DNA of 64,000 bases from positions 1 through 64,000 of the forward strand of contig NZ_SMCQ01000015.1 in assembly GCF_004343035.1 (NCBI RefSeq). Reading direction: 5' to 3'. A program made the position numbers and the translations under genes. Below the pieces are notes generated by a model that saw only the letters and a list, made by a program, of their open reading frames with translations, did not search any database and was not told the DNA's origin. The stretch's first letter is position 1. The number at the start of each line of letters is the position of its first letter. This document shows positions 7,156 to 14,730 of the stretch, piece after piece. Origin of the DNA: Longibaculum muris (GTDB taxonomy: Bacteria > Bacillota_I > Bacilli_A > Erysipelotrichales > Coprobacillaceae).

Positions 7156-7231
7156 TGGTGGAGGTTAACGGGCTCGAACCGCTGACCCTCTGCTTGTAAG
7201 GCAGATGCTCTCCCAACTGAGCTAAACCTCC
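7156..7231 (-). tRNA. tRNA-Val (UAC)
   Basis: A 76-nt cloverleaf with acceptor GGAGGTT/AACCTCC, anticodon TAC in loop CTTACAA and encoded CCA. First gene of the tRNA operon, with the promoter just upstream. Confidence 0.97.
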
Positions 7232-7251
7232 GTATTTCTTAGTGCTTACAT

Positions 7252-7280
7252 ATAATACCATAGGAGATATTTTCCGTCAA
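7252..7280 (-). promoter_or_regulatory. Promoter of the tRNA operon
   Basis: On the minus strand, TTGACG (7275-7280) and TATTAT (7252-7257) are 17 nt apart. They lie about 20 nt upstream of tRNA-Val. Confidence 0.85.
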
Positions 7281-7290
7281 GAAAAAATTT

Positions 7291-7325
7291 TAAAAAAATA
7301 AAAGAAGTAGATTTCTCTACTTCTT
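7291..7325 (-). terminator. Terminator of the cvfD-pgi operon
   Basis: AAGAAGTAGA/TCTACTTCTT stem (7302-7311, 7316-7325) with a T-run on the minus strand. It overlaps the pgi stop codon. Confidence 0.85.
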
Positions 7326-8604
7326 AAACACCAGGTTTTCCTAATAATTTAAACATGTTTTTCTTGTAAACTTCTACACCAGGTTGATTAAATGGATTGA
7401 CATCTAATAAATATACTGACATAGCACATGCTTTTTCAAAGAAATAAACCATATATCCAAATGAATATGGAGTTAATTCATCAAGTGTGATTTGGATATT
7501 AGGAACATTACCAGTATTAACATGGGCATCAATTGTTCCTTCACAAGCTTTTTTATTTACATAATCAACAGTTTTTCCAGCTAAGTAATTTAAATTATCT
7601 AAATTATCAGCATCACTAGGAATTTCTAAATCAGAAATTGGTTTTTCAATTTTTAAAACTGTTTCATATAAAACTTTTGTTCCTTCTTGGATAAATTGTC
7701 CAAGTGAGTGTAAATCTGTAGAGAAAGTTGCACTTGTTGGTAAGATACCTTTTCCTTCTTTACCTTCAGATTCACCAAATAATTGTTTCCACCATTCTGC
7801 AGTCATAGCAAGTTGTAATTCATAAGTGACAAACATTTCAGCAGGATATCCTTGTTTTGATAACATTTGTCTAGCTACACCATATTGATAAGCTGCATTT
7901 TTAGCTAAATCAGGATTACTATATTCTTCTCTTGCATCAGCTGCACCTTTTAACATAGCTTCAACATCAATTCCTGCCATAGCAATTGGGAATAAACCAA
8001 CTGCTGTTAATACTGAATAACGTCCACCAACATCATCAGGTACAACGAATGTTGTATATCCTTCATTAGTTGCTAAAGTTTTTAAAGCACCTTTTTCTTT
8101 ATCAGTAGTTGCGACAATTCTTCTTCTGGCAACTTCTTTTCCTTTAGTAGATTCAAGTAAATCTTTAAAGATTCTAAATGCAATTGATGTTTCAGTAGTT
8201 GTTCCTGATTTAGAAATAACATTGATTGCAAATTCTTTATCTTTAACATATTCTTTAACTTGAGATAAGTAATTAGATGAGAAAGTATTTCCAACATAGA
8301 TGATTTGTACATCATTTGTAGGGAATAAACCATTTAATGCTTCAATAGCAGCTCTTGCTCCTAAATAAGAACCCCCGATACCACATACTAATAAAACATC
8401 AATTTCATCTTTTAATTGTGCAGCTTTTTCTTTAATTGCTTTGACTTCTTCTTTATCATAAGCAACAGGTAAGTCTACCCATCCTAAAAAATCATTTCCT
8501 TTACCAGTTTTGTTATGGATCATATCATGAATAGAAGCAACTTGCTTTGTATATGCATCCATACTTTCAGCTAATTTAGCTTGTGATAAATCAACTTTAA
8601 TCAT
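7324..8604 (-). CDS. pgi: Glucose-6-phosphate isomerase
   Basis: Interconverts glucose 6-phosphate and fructose 6-phosphate in the cytoplasm. The 426-aa protein is the short Gram-positive form. The N-terminal SIS-fold half has [12 protein letters not shown] and the phosphate-binding [10 protein letters not shown]. Later come the glycine-rich [12 protein letters not shown] and the family's ending, with a C-terminal helix after [12 protein letters not shown]. The start is set by AAAAGGAGGA (8611-8620); ATG 8604 gives 7-nt spacing and overlaps the upstream stop by one base, and ATG 8607 is also possible. It is translationally coupled to the S1-domain gene, which may tie it to growth-state control. 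Confidence 0.96.
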   Translation of the reverse strand: MIKVDLSQAKLAESMDAYTKQVASIHDMIHNKTGKGNDFLGWVDLPVAYDKEEVKAIKEKAAQLKDEIDVLLVCGIGGSYLGARAAIEALNGLFPTNDVQIIYVGNTFSSNYLSQVKEYVKDKEFAINVISKSGTTTETSIAFRIFKDLLESTKGKEVARRRIVATTDKEKGALKTLATNEGYTTFVVPDDVGGRYSVLTAVGLFPIAMAGIDVEAMLKGAADAREEYSNPDLAKNAAYQYGVARQMLSKQGYPAEMFVTYELQLAMTAEWWKQLFGESEGKEGKGILPTSATFSTDLHSLGQFIQEGTKVLYETVLKIEKPISDLEIPSDADNLDNLNYLAGKTVDYVNKKACEGTIDAHVNTGNVPNIQITLDELTPYSFGYMVYFFEKACAMSVYLLDVNPFNQPGVEVYKKNMFKLLGKPGV

Positions 8605-8978
8605 CATTCTTCCTCCTTTTTGATGCCTTGAGCAATCCACTCAGGCAATTTTTCTTTCAATGGATTAAATCCTAAAGGTGTCTCTTGTATCTTTTCCCTT
8701 TGGTTTTTATAAGCTCGCTTATACTTTCTTTTTGCTGTATGTACAGCTTTTAAAGAAAGCTTGGCTTGATGACTTTCTTCATCTATATCAATAACTTTGA
8801 CACGAATAACTTCACCAACATGGACAAAGCTTTCAACACTTCTTACAAACTTATCAGATATTTCTGAAATGTGTATTAAACCAGAAGTATGATCGGGTAA
8901 AGAGGCAAATGCACCATAAGGTTGAATTCCAGTAATGGTCACATCAATAATATCACCAGTTTTGACGCGATATTCCAT
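8604..8978 (-). CDS. S1-domain RNA-binding protein (GSP13/YugI/CvfD-like)
   Basis: A 124-aa protein. Residues 1-75 are one S1 domain with the classic order [28 protein letters not shown] and VKVIDID. A basic linker and a conserved-looking C-terminal segment ([12 protein letters not shown]) follow, as in the general stress protein 13 / CvfD group. Those proteins associate with ribosomes and affect expression post-transcriptionally. ATG 8978 is preceded by GGAGGG. The stop overlaps the pgi start, so the two genes form an operon from an extended -10 promoter near 9001-9006 (minus). Confidence 0.88.
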   Translation of the reverse strand: MEYRVKTGDIIDVTITGIQPYGAFASLPDHTSGLIHISEISDKFVRSVESFVHVGEVIRVKVIDIDEESHQAKLSLKAVHTAKRKYKRAYKNQREKIQETPLGFNPLKEKLPEWIAQGIKKEEE

Positions 8979-9000
8979 TAACAGCCCTCCAATCAATGAG

Positions 9001-9077
9001 ATTATATCACAAAAGGGTTCTACATGAAAGCGAAAATAGGTTATGTCACTTTTATATTTTAAAAATTATGGTATAAT
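9001..9077. promoter_or_regulatory. Divergent promoters between cvfD-like gene and nfu
   Basis: On the minus strand, TGA-TATAAT (9001-9006) is an extended -10 for the S1-domain gene. On the plus strand, TATAAT (9072-9077) precedes nfu by 25 nt. Neither has a strong -35. Confidence 0.55.
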
Positions 9078-9102
9078 ATGGAGGACGTTAGGAGGAAGAA
9101 GA

Positions 9103-9327
9103 ATGAATCAAGAAGAAGAAATTAAGAAAGTCATTCATAAACTAAGACCATATTTACAAAGAGATGGTGGAGATATCGAATTCATCAAATTTGAAGATGG
9201 TATTGTTTATGTTCAAATGCATGGAGCTTGTGCTGGTTGTACAATGCTTGATGCAACTTTAAAAGATGGTGTTGAACAAATCCTGATTGAAGAAGTTCCT
9301 GGTGTTTTGGAAGTACAGGCTATTTAA
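9103..9327 (+). CDS. NifU C-terminal-domain Fe-S scaffold/carrier protein
   Basis: A 74-aa stand-alone Nfu domain. The cluster-binding pair is C43 and C46 in GACAGCTM, preceded by the typical LRPYLQRDGGDIEF. Proteins of this type accept [4Fe-4S] clusters from SufU/SufB machinery and pass them to apo-enzymes in the cytoplasm. ATG 9103 follows AGGAGGA. Its stop overlaps the mscL start by one base, so the two are coupled, although no functional link is obvious. Confidence 0.92.
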   Translation: MNQEEEIKKVIHKLRPYLQRDGGDIEFIKFEDGIVYVQMHGACAGCTMLDATLKDGVEQILIEEVPGVLEVQAI

Positions 9328-9743
9328 TGAAAAAATTTATTGCTGAGTTTAAAGAATTTGCCATGCGTGGAAATGTGCTAGATATGGCCGTTGGGGTTAT
9401 CATTGGTGGAGCTTTTGGTAAAATTGTTTCATCACTTGTTAATGATATTATTATGCCAGTGATTACATTATTAACTGGTGCGGCTGATTTCACAAAGCTT
9501 TCATTGGTTTTAAAAGAGCCAGTGAATGGAAGTGAAGGGATTGCTTTAATGTATGGTAATTTCTTACAAAATATCATTGATTTTTTAATTATTGCATTGG
9601 TAATCTTTGTTATGTTAAAAATCATGATGAAATTATCTTCACTTCGTCAAAAAGAAGATGTTGAAGAAATCAAAGAAAAAGGACCAACAACAGAAGAACT
9701 TTTAATAGAAATTAGGGATTTATTAAAAGAAAATAAAAATTGA
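9327..9743 (+). CDS. mscL: Large-conductance mechanosensitive channel
   Basis: A 138-aa inner-membrane channel that opens under hypo-osmotic tension. The N-terminal amphipathic helix FKEFAMRGNVLDMAVGVIIG runs into TM1 with the pore-lining GGAFGKIVSSLVND. A periplasm-facing loop follows, then TM2 (~75-98) and a charged C-terminal helix (TTEELLIEIRDLL) that forms the cytoplasmic bundle. Length matches the family. It starts on the last base of the nfu stop. Confidence 0.96.
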   Translation: MKKFIAEFKEFAMRGNVLDMAVGVIIGGAFGKIVSSLVNDIIMPVITLLTGAADFTKLSLVLKEPVNGSEGIALMYGNFLQNIIDFLIIALVIFVMLKIMMKLSSLRQKEDVEEIKEKGPTTEELLIEIRDLLKENKN

Positions 9744-9804
9744 GAAAAATTTGAGAAAAAAACAATGAAAAATGTGTTATAATCATAGTATGTGAAAATA
9801 TCTC

Positions 9805-9833
9805 TTGATTTATAGATATGATTAGCATATAAT
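9805..9833 (+). promoter_or_regulatory. Promoter upstream of the 41-aa ORF and metK leader
   Basis: TTGATT (9805-9810) and TATAAT (9828-9833) are 17 nt apart. A second, extended -10 (TGTTATAAT, ending 9783) lies just upstream. No promoter was seen between the 41-aa ORF and the riboswitch. Confidence 0.65.
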
Positions 9834-9896
9834 GAACAAAGTCTTGATTTGTAGAATAATGTCTGACGATTAGGTTAAACTAAGAGTGGTGATATT

Positions 9897-10022
9897 ATGA
9901 ATACAAGAAAGCAGGAGCAGTTAAAAATAGCTGCCATTCTTTATGACTTAGGAATAGATATGGAACTTATTGAAGCCATGACATCCTTAAGCCGTGAAGA
10001 TCTAACAAAATTATATCAATAA
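9897..10022 (+). CDS. 41-aa small protein upstream of the metK riboswitch
   Basis: The ORF (begins MNTRKQEQLKIAAILYDLG, ends LTKLYQ) is preceded by GTGGTGAT about 5 nt before the ATG and ends seven bases before the SAM-I aptamer. The peptide is predicted helical with alternating hydrophobic residues (helix 1 to ~18, helix 2 from ~21), like a small helix-turn-helix. No Met-rich or Cys-rich run suggests a classic leader peptide. Sitting between the only visible promoter and the riboswitch, it probably shares the metK transcript. I do not recognise it. Confidence 0.55.
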   Translation: MNTRKQEQLKIAAILYDLGIDMELIEAMTSLSREDLTKLYQ

Positions 10023-10028
10023 TAGAAG

Positions 10029-10158
10029 CTCTTATTCAGAACCACGAGATGAGGATCGATGAAGTGGTGGCAACCCTTAGAAAAGAAGGTGCCTTTACCT
10101 AGCAAGTTTACTTGAACAATAAGAGGAAAGAAAAGCTTTCCTCTTGAAAGCTTTTTTT
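10029..10158 (+). promoter_or_regulatory. SAM-I (S-box) riboswitch with attenuator, controlling metK
   Basis: P1 is CTCTTATT (10029-10036) with AATAAGAG (10118-10125). Conserved aptamer parts include GATGA, GGCAACC and AAGGTGC. The antiterminator AAGAGGAAAG/CTTTCCTCTT (10121-10130 with 10136-10145) and the terminator AAAAGCTTTC/GAAAGCTTTT (10131-10140 with 10146-10155, then T-run) exclude each other. High SAM favours P1 and termination, switching metK off. Confidence 0.93.
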
Positions 10159-10183
10159 ATTGAAATGCGGGAGGAAAGAAAAA

Positions 10184-11326
10184 ATGGAAAAGATTTTATT
10201 TACATCTGAATCAGTTTCAGAAGGACATCCAGACAAAGTCTGTGATCAAATTAGTGATGCTATCTTGGATGCATGTATTGGACAAGATCCACATTCAAGA
10301 GTGGCTTGTGAGTGTTTCACAACAACAAATTTATTGATGATTGGTGGTGAAATCACAACTAATGCTAAAGTTGATTATGAAAGCATTGCAAGAGATGTTT
10401 TAAGAAAAATTGGTTATACAAGTGATGATTTAGGAATTGATGCCGATCATTGTGAAGTTAAAGTTGTGATGGATACCCAATCAGCTGATATCGCTCTTGG
10501 AACAAATGTTGAAGTTGGTGGAGCAGGAGACCAAGGTATTATGTTTGGTTATGCTTGTAATGAAACAGAAGGATATATGCCTTTACCAGTTTCTATTGCT
10601 CATCATTTGGTACGTTATGCCACAGAAAAAAGACATGCTGGTGAATTTAAATGGGCACGTCCTGATATGAAATCACAAGTGACAGTTGATTATAGTGATC
10701 CTACTCATCCTAAGATTGATACGATCTTAATGTCAATTCAACATGATTCAGATTTTAATGAAACAGAATTTAAAGATTATATTCAAAATGTCATTATGAA
10801 AGAAGTTGTTAAAAAATATGACATGAATACAGATTACAAAGTTTATATTAATCCAACTGGACGTTTTGTAATTGGTGGACCTCATGGTGATACAGGTTTA
10901 ACTGGACGTAAGATTATTGTTGATACATATGGTGGAACAGCTAGACATGGTGGAGGAGCATTCTCAGGAAAAGATCCTTCTAAGGTGGATAGAAGTGCAG
11001 CTTATATGGCAAGATACATGGCTAAGAACATTGTTGCTGCTGGACTTTGTGATAAAATTGAGATTCAATTATCTTATGCAATTGGGGTTAAAGAACCAAC
11101 AAGTGTCTTTATTGAAACATATGGTAGTGAAAAAGTTGATAAAGATGTTATCTTAAAAGCGATTAAAACTGAATTTAATTTAACACCTCAAGGAATTATT
11201 GATACTTTACAATTGCTTCAGCCATTATATTCAAAAACAGCTGTTTATGGACATTTTGGACGTGGTGATTTAAATTTACCTTGGGAAAATTTAGATAAAG
11301 TTGAAGATTTGAAAAAATATTTGTAA
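10184..11326 (+). CDS. metK: S-adenosylmethionine synthetase
   Basis: Makes SAM from methionine and ATP in the cytoplasm. The 380-aa protein has the ATP motif SEGHPDKVCDQISDA near its start, GGAGDQGIMFGYA, and the phosphate loop GGPHGDTGLTGRKI with GGGAFSGKDPSKVD. It ends with the usual FGRGD and PWE. Start ATG 10184 follows GGGAGGAAAG; a longer in-frame start would lie in the terminator. The gene is controlled by the S-box directly upstream, so synthesis falls when SAM is high. Confidence 0.98.
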   Translation: MEKILFTSESVSEGHPDKVCDQISDAILDACIGQDPHSRVACECFTTTNLLMIGGEITTNAKVDYESIARDVLRKIGYTSDDLGIDADHCEVKVVMDTQSADIALGTNVEVGGAGDQGIMFGYACNETEGYMPLPVSIAHHLVRYATEKRHAGEFKWARPDMKSQVTVDYSDPTHPKIDTILMSIQHDSDFNETEFKDYIQNVIMKEVVKKYDMNTDYKVYINPTGRFVIGGPHGDTGLTGRKIIVDTYGGTARHGGGAFSGKDPSKVDRSAAYMARYMAKNIVAAGLCDKIEIQLSYAIGVKEPTSVFIETYGSEKVDKDVILKAIKTEFNLTPQGIIDTLQLLQPLYSKTAVYGHFGRGDLNLPWENLDKVEDLKKYL

Positions 11327-11347
11327 GCTCCTATCGGGGCTTTTTTA
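11325..11347 (+). terminator. metK terminator
   Basis: AAGCTCC-TATC-GGGGCTT followed by a T-run; it overlaps the stop codon. Confidence 0.8.
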
Positions 11348-11418
11348 CTTTTTTTAAGGATAGGAGTGTAATTTTTATTAATTTATTGTATAATATAATT
11401 ATCAAAGGAGGAATATTT

Positions 11419-11949
11419 ATGAAAGTCATTATTAGAGGAAAAAACATTGAGCTAACTGAAGGGATTCAAGCAAAAGTCAACAAGAAATTAAGTATGTTAG
11501 ACAAATACTTTATCATGAGTGATAATGTTGAAGCGAAAGTTTTAATTAGAACGTATCCAGTTGGTCAAAAAATCGAAGTGACTATTCCAACAGAATATGT
11601 ATTATTAAGAGCTGAAGAAATGGATGAAGATCTTTATAATGCAATCGATTTAGTAATCGACAAATTAGAAGGGCAAATTAGAAAGTACAAGACGAGATTA
11701 AACAGAAAATCTAAAGATAATAAACTCGCATTGAACATTGCTTCTATTGAACCATTAGAAACAGAGGAGGAAGATGTTCTCGTCAAAACAAAGACAATTA
11801 GTCCAAAACCTATGGATATGGAAGAAGCTATTATGCAAATGGAATTAATTGGACATTCATTCTTTGTTTATAAGGACACTGAAACAAATTTAATTAGTGT
11901 TGTTTATAAAAGACATGATGGAAATTATGGCTTAATTGAAACTGAATAA
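11419..11949 (+). CDS. hpf: Ribosome hibernation promoting factor, long form
   Basis: A 176-aa long HPF. The N-terminal RaiA/HPF domain (~1-100) starts MKVIIRGKNIELTEGIQ and contains KLSMLDKYF. A linker leads to a C-terminal dimerisation domain (~120-176) with KPMDMEEAIMQMELIGHSFF. Long HPFs join two 70S ribosomes into inactive 100S particles in stationary phase. AAAGGAGGAA precedes ATG 11419, and TATAAT at 11389-11394 gives a likely promoter. Monocistronic. Confidence 0.95.
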   Translation: MKVIIRGKNIELTEGIQAKVNKKLSMLDKYFIMSDNVEAKVLIRTYPVGQKIEVTIPTEYVLLRAEEMDEDLYNAIDLVIDKLEGQIRKYKTRLNRKSKDNKLALNIASIEPLETEEEDVLVKTKTISPKPMDMEEAIMQMELIGHSFFVYKDTETNLISVVYKRHDGNYGLIETE

Positions 11950-11952
11950 CAT

Positions 11953-11976
11953 AAAAAGCCCAAGCTTGGGCTTTTT
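11953..11976. terminator. Bidirectional terminator, hpf / radical SAM gene
   Basis: A perfect 24-bp palindrome centred on AGCT (arms AAAAAGCCCAAG) between convergent genes. Confidence 0.9.
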
Positions 11977-11977
11977 A

Positions 11978-12910
11978 TTATACCAAAGAACCTTGATAAA
12001 GGTCTTTTTCTTTCATTAATTTATCAATATCATTTAAAATCGTTACTTTTTTAATAGACCATAATGGTTCAACAAGATCTTTTAATGGGGCATCACCAGT
12101 TAGACGTTCAATCACAACAGAATCAGGAATATAAGTTAATTGTTCAACAACAAGTTTTATATAGTCCTCTCTAGAAAGTAATGGAAAAGGCTTTTGCAAA
12201 TACATTTTATGTAAAGCAGTATCTTTTAACATAAAGAGATTGTGAATCTTAAGACCTTGAATGTCTAGCTTGCCAACTACTTTTGCAGTTTCAATCATCA
12301 TATCATAGGTTTCATAAGGGAGACCATTGATAATATGGACACAGACATCAAGATGACGTTTTCTTAAACGCTCTAGTCCTTTTAAAAATGTTTGATAATC
12401 GTGTCCACGATTAATCAGTTGAGCTGTTGAATCATGAATGGTTTGTAGACCTAATTCAATATAGAGATCACATTTTTGTGATAGTTCGTAAAGATAATCA
12501 CAAATCTCCTCACTTAAACAATCAGGACGTGTTGCAATAGCAATTCCAACCACATCAGGATAATCTAAAAACGGCTCAAAGGTTGCTTTTAATCTGTCTA
12601 ATGTTCCATAGGTATTGGTATTAGCTTGAAAATATGCAATGAATTTACAATCAGGCCATTTTTTTCTCATCATTGTAGATACATCTTGAAATTGTTTTTG
12701 TAAAGAATCATAGACATTTCCAGCAAAATCACCAGAACCACTATCTGAACAAAAAATACATCCACCTTTTCCTTTGGTTCCATCACGATTAGGACAAGTA
12801 AAGCCAGCGTTTAAAGAGACTTTGGCTATTTTTTGTTGATATTTATTTTTTAAATAATAGTTATATGTATGATAACGCTTGTTATCATTTGAATAAGGGA
12901 ATTTGTTCAT
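11978..12910 (-). CDS. Radical SAM protein, TIGR01212 (YtqA/YhcC) family
   Basis: About 310 aa. The family's atypical cluster site is present: FTCPNRDGT then GGCIFC, in which three cysteines hold the [4Fe-4S] that reductively cleaves SAM. IATRPDCLS and a TIM-barrel-like core follow (ELGLQTIHDSTAQLINRGHD), with a C-terminal segment ending near ERLTGDAP. The exact substrate of YtqA/YhcC proteins is not firmly established; tRNA-related roles have been suggested. ATG 12910 is preceded by GGTGAT at 4 nt. It is convergent with hpf and divergent from the exporter operon. Confidence 0.88.
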   Translation of the reverse strand: MNKFPYSNDNKRYHTYNYYLKNKYQQKIAKVSLNAGFTCPNRDGTKGKGGCIFCSDSGSGDFAGNVYDSLQKQFQDVSTMMRKKWPDCKFIAYFQANTNTYGTLDRLKATFEPFLDYPDVVGIAIATRPDCLSEEICDYLYELSQKCDLYIELGLQTIHDSTAQLINRGHDYQTFLKGLERLRKRHLDVCVHIINGLPYETYDMMIETAKVVGKLDIQGLKIHNLFMLKDTALHKMYLQKPFPLLSREDYIKLVVEQLTYIPDSVVIERLTGDAPLKDLVEPLWSIKKVTILNDIDKLMKEKDLYQGSLV

Positions 12911-12949
12911 TTTTATCACCGAAATGATTATAGCATAAAGGAGGAAACA

Positions 12950-14728
12950 ATGTTAGAGTTAAAACATATTTCAAAAAGATTTGAGGAACATCTTATCATT
13001 GATGATGTTTCTTTAGTGTTACCTGATTGTGGAATGGTAGGAATTCAAGGAACAAGTGGATGTGGGAAAAGTACGTTACTTTATATTATTGGAATGTTGG
13101 ATGATGATTTTGCAGGTGAAATTTTTTATAATGGCGAAAAAGTCATGGATAGAAGTGAATTTATAAGTCAAAATATTTCTTATATGATGCAAAATAAGGA
13201 TTTTATTTCTGCTTTGACAATAAAAGAAAATATTACACTTGCATCACAAGTCAGTCAGTTTGATTATTCACCAGCTATTTTACAAAAAATCACAACTCAA
13301 CTTTCTATTCAAGATTTATTAAAACGTTATCCTCATCAATTATCTGGAGGACAATTAAAACGTGCCTCGATTGCAAAAGCAATGCTCAAACAATCACCAA
13401 TTATTTTATGTGATGAACCAACAGGAGCCTTACATAGTCAACAAGCTCAAATTGTTATGCAAGAGTTAAAAAAACTATCATTAAAATCATTAGTAATTAT
13501 TGTTTCACATGATCCTTTGTTATTGAAACAATATTGTGATAGTGTTTTGACTTTAGAAAATGCAAAATTAAAAGGTCGACTTAAAAAAACACCAATTATT
13601 CAAACAACTCATCCTCAACCCAAGACATATTCCATGTTTTTTTATTCTTTTAAACAATTACTTTATCAAAGAAACAAACTACTGTTTCTTTTTTTATTTC
13701 AATGGATTGTGATTGTGGCATTCTTTTTGATTGTTACAGCAATGAATGGCGTTTTTGATGCAATAAGTGAAAGTGAGAAAAGTTCAGTTCAAGTCAACAT
13801 GATGACGATTGAGAAAAAAGATAGCAGTGCTTTTGAAGAACTGATAACTCATCTGCAGATAAAGAATGTCACTTATGATTATTCATTGGAACAATTACAA
13901 TGGTCTTATCAAAATAAAGATATAACATGTTTCATTTCCTTTTTGCCAATACAAACATCTCATATTCAATTATCAAAAGGACGATTACCCCAAAATAGTC
14001 ATGAAATTATTTTGAGTTTACCTTTATATCAAACATTAAAACAGCCTCAAACATTAACTTGTCTTACTGATACAAAAATAGAAATGCAGGTTGTAGGTGT
14101 TTTAGAAGAACATTTCTTTACCCAAGAAGAAATTTATTGTTCACCATTATTACAAAACGAATTATCTGCTTTTAAAGATATGAAAACTTTATGTGTAGAA
14201 GCTAAGGAGCAATCTCATCAAATGCTGTATAAAAGTTTATCTCAGGATTATTTTGTTTATAGTGATGTAATTGAAAGGGTTGAAAATTATCAATCCATTC
14301 TTTCTCTAGCAAGATTGATTGCCTATGTTTTTATAGGAATCAGTTTTTTTGTTTCTTTGCTTTTAATTGGGATTGTTGAATCAACGATTTATTATGAAAG
14401 AACTCATGATGTTGCTTATTTATTATCTTTAGGTATGAAAAGAAAAAGGTTGTTTGTTTTATCAATTATTGAAGCCTTGAGTTTAGGTATCATGATGGCA
14501 ATAGGTGGTTGTTTATTATCAGCATTTTTATATTTTTATTTCAATAATGTTTATTTATTAAAAGAACATTTTGGGATTCTTTTAAGTTTACATCCCATAT
14601 TATTGAGTCAATATGATTTATATGGCTTTATTTTTATTTGTTATATGTTGATGACTATGTTAGGGGCACTATTACCAACAAGAAAGATGATGAGTATCAA
14701 TATGATTGATGTTTTAAGGGAGGAATAA
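12950..14728 (+). CDS. ABC exporter, fused ATPase-permease (MacB/FtsX-like), subunit 1
   Basis: Residues 1-215 are a LolD/MacB-type ATPase: Walker A GTSGCGKST (34-42), signature LSGGQ (~132), Walker B ILCDEPTGAL (~152) and H-loop VSHD (~185). A linker leads to one membrane helix (~245-267), an external domain of about 170 residues, and three helices (~445-470, 500-525, 560-580), the FtsX topology. GGAGG lies 7 nt before the ATG. The next gene has the same layout and follows at 2 bp, so the two likely form a heterodimer exporting peptides or lipids, or sensing antimicrobials. Substrate unknown. Confidence 0.85.
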   Translation: MLELKHISKRFEEHLIIDDVSLVLPDCGMVGIQGTSGCGKSTLLYIIGMLDDDFAGEIFYNGEKVMDRSEFISQNISYMMQNKDFISALTIKENITLASQVSQFDYSPAILQKITTQLSIQDLLKRYPHQLSGGQLKRASIAKAMLKQSPIILCDEPTGALHSQQAQIVMQELKKLSLKSLVIIVSHDPLLLKQYCDSVLTLENAKLKGRLKKTPIIQTTHPQPKTYSMFFYSFKQLLYQRNKLLFLFLFQWIVIVAFFLIVTAMNGVFDAISESEKSSVQVNMMTIEKKDSSAFEELITHLQIKNVTYDYSLEQLQWSYQNKDITCFISFLPIQTSHIQLSKGRLPQNSHEIILSLPLYQTLKQPQTLTCLTDTKIEMQVVGVLEEHFFTQEEIYCSPLLQNELSAFKDMKTLCVEAKEQSHQMLYKSLSQDYFVYSDVIERVENYQSILSLARLIAYVFIGISFFVSLLLIGIVESTIYYERTHDVAYLLSLGMKRKRLFVLSIIEALSLGIMMAIGGCLLSAFLYFYFNNVYLLKEHFGILLSLHPILLSQYDLYGFIFICYMLMTMLGALLPTRKMMSINMIDVLREE

Positions 14729-14730
14729 GG

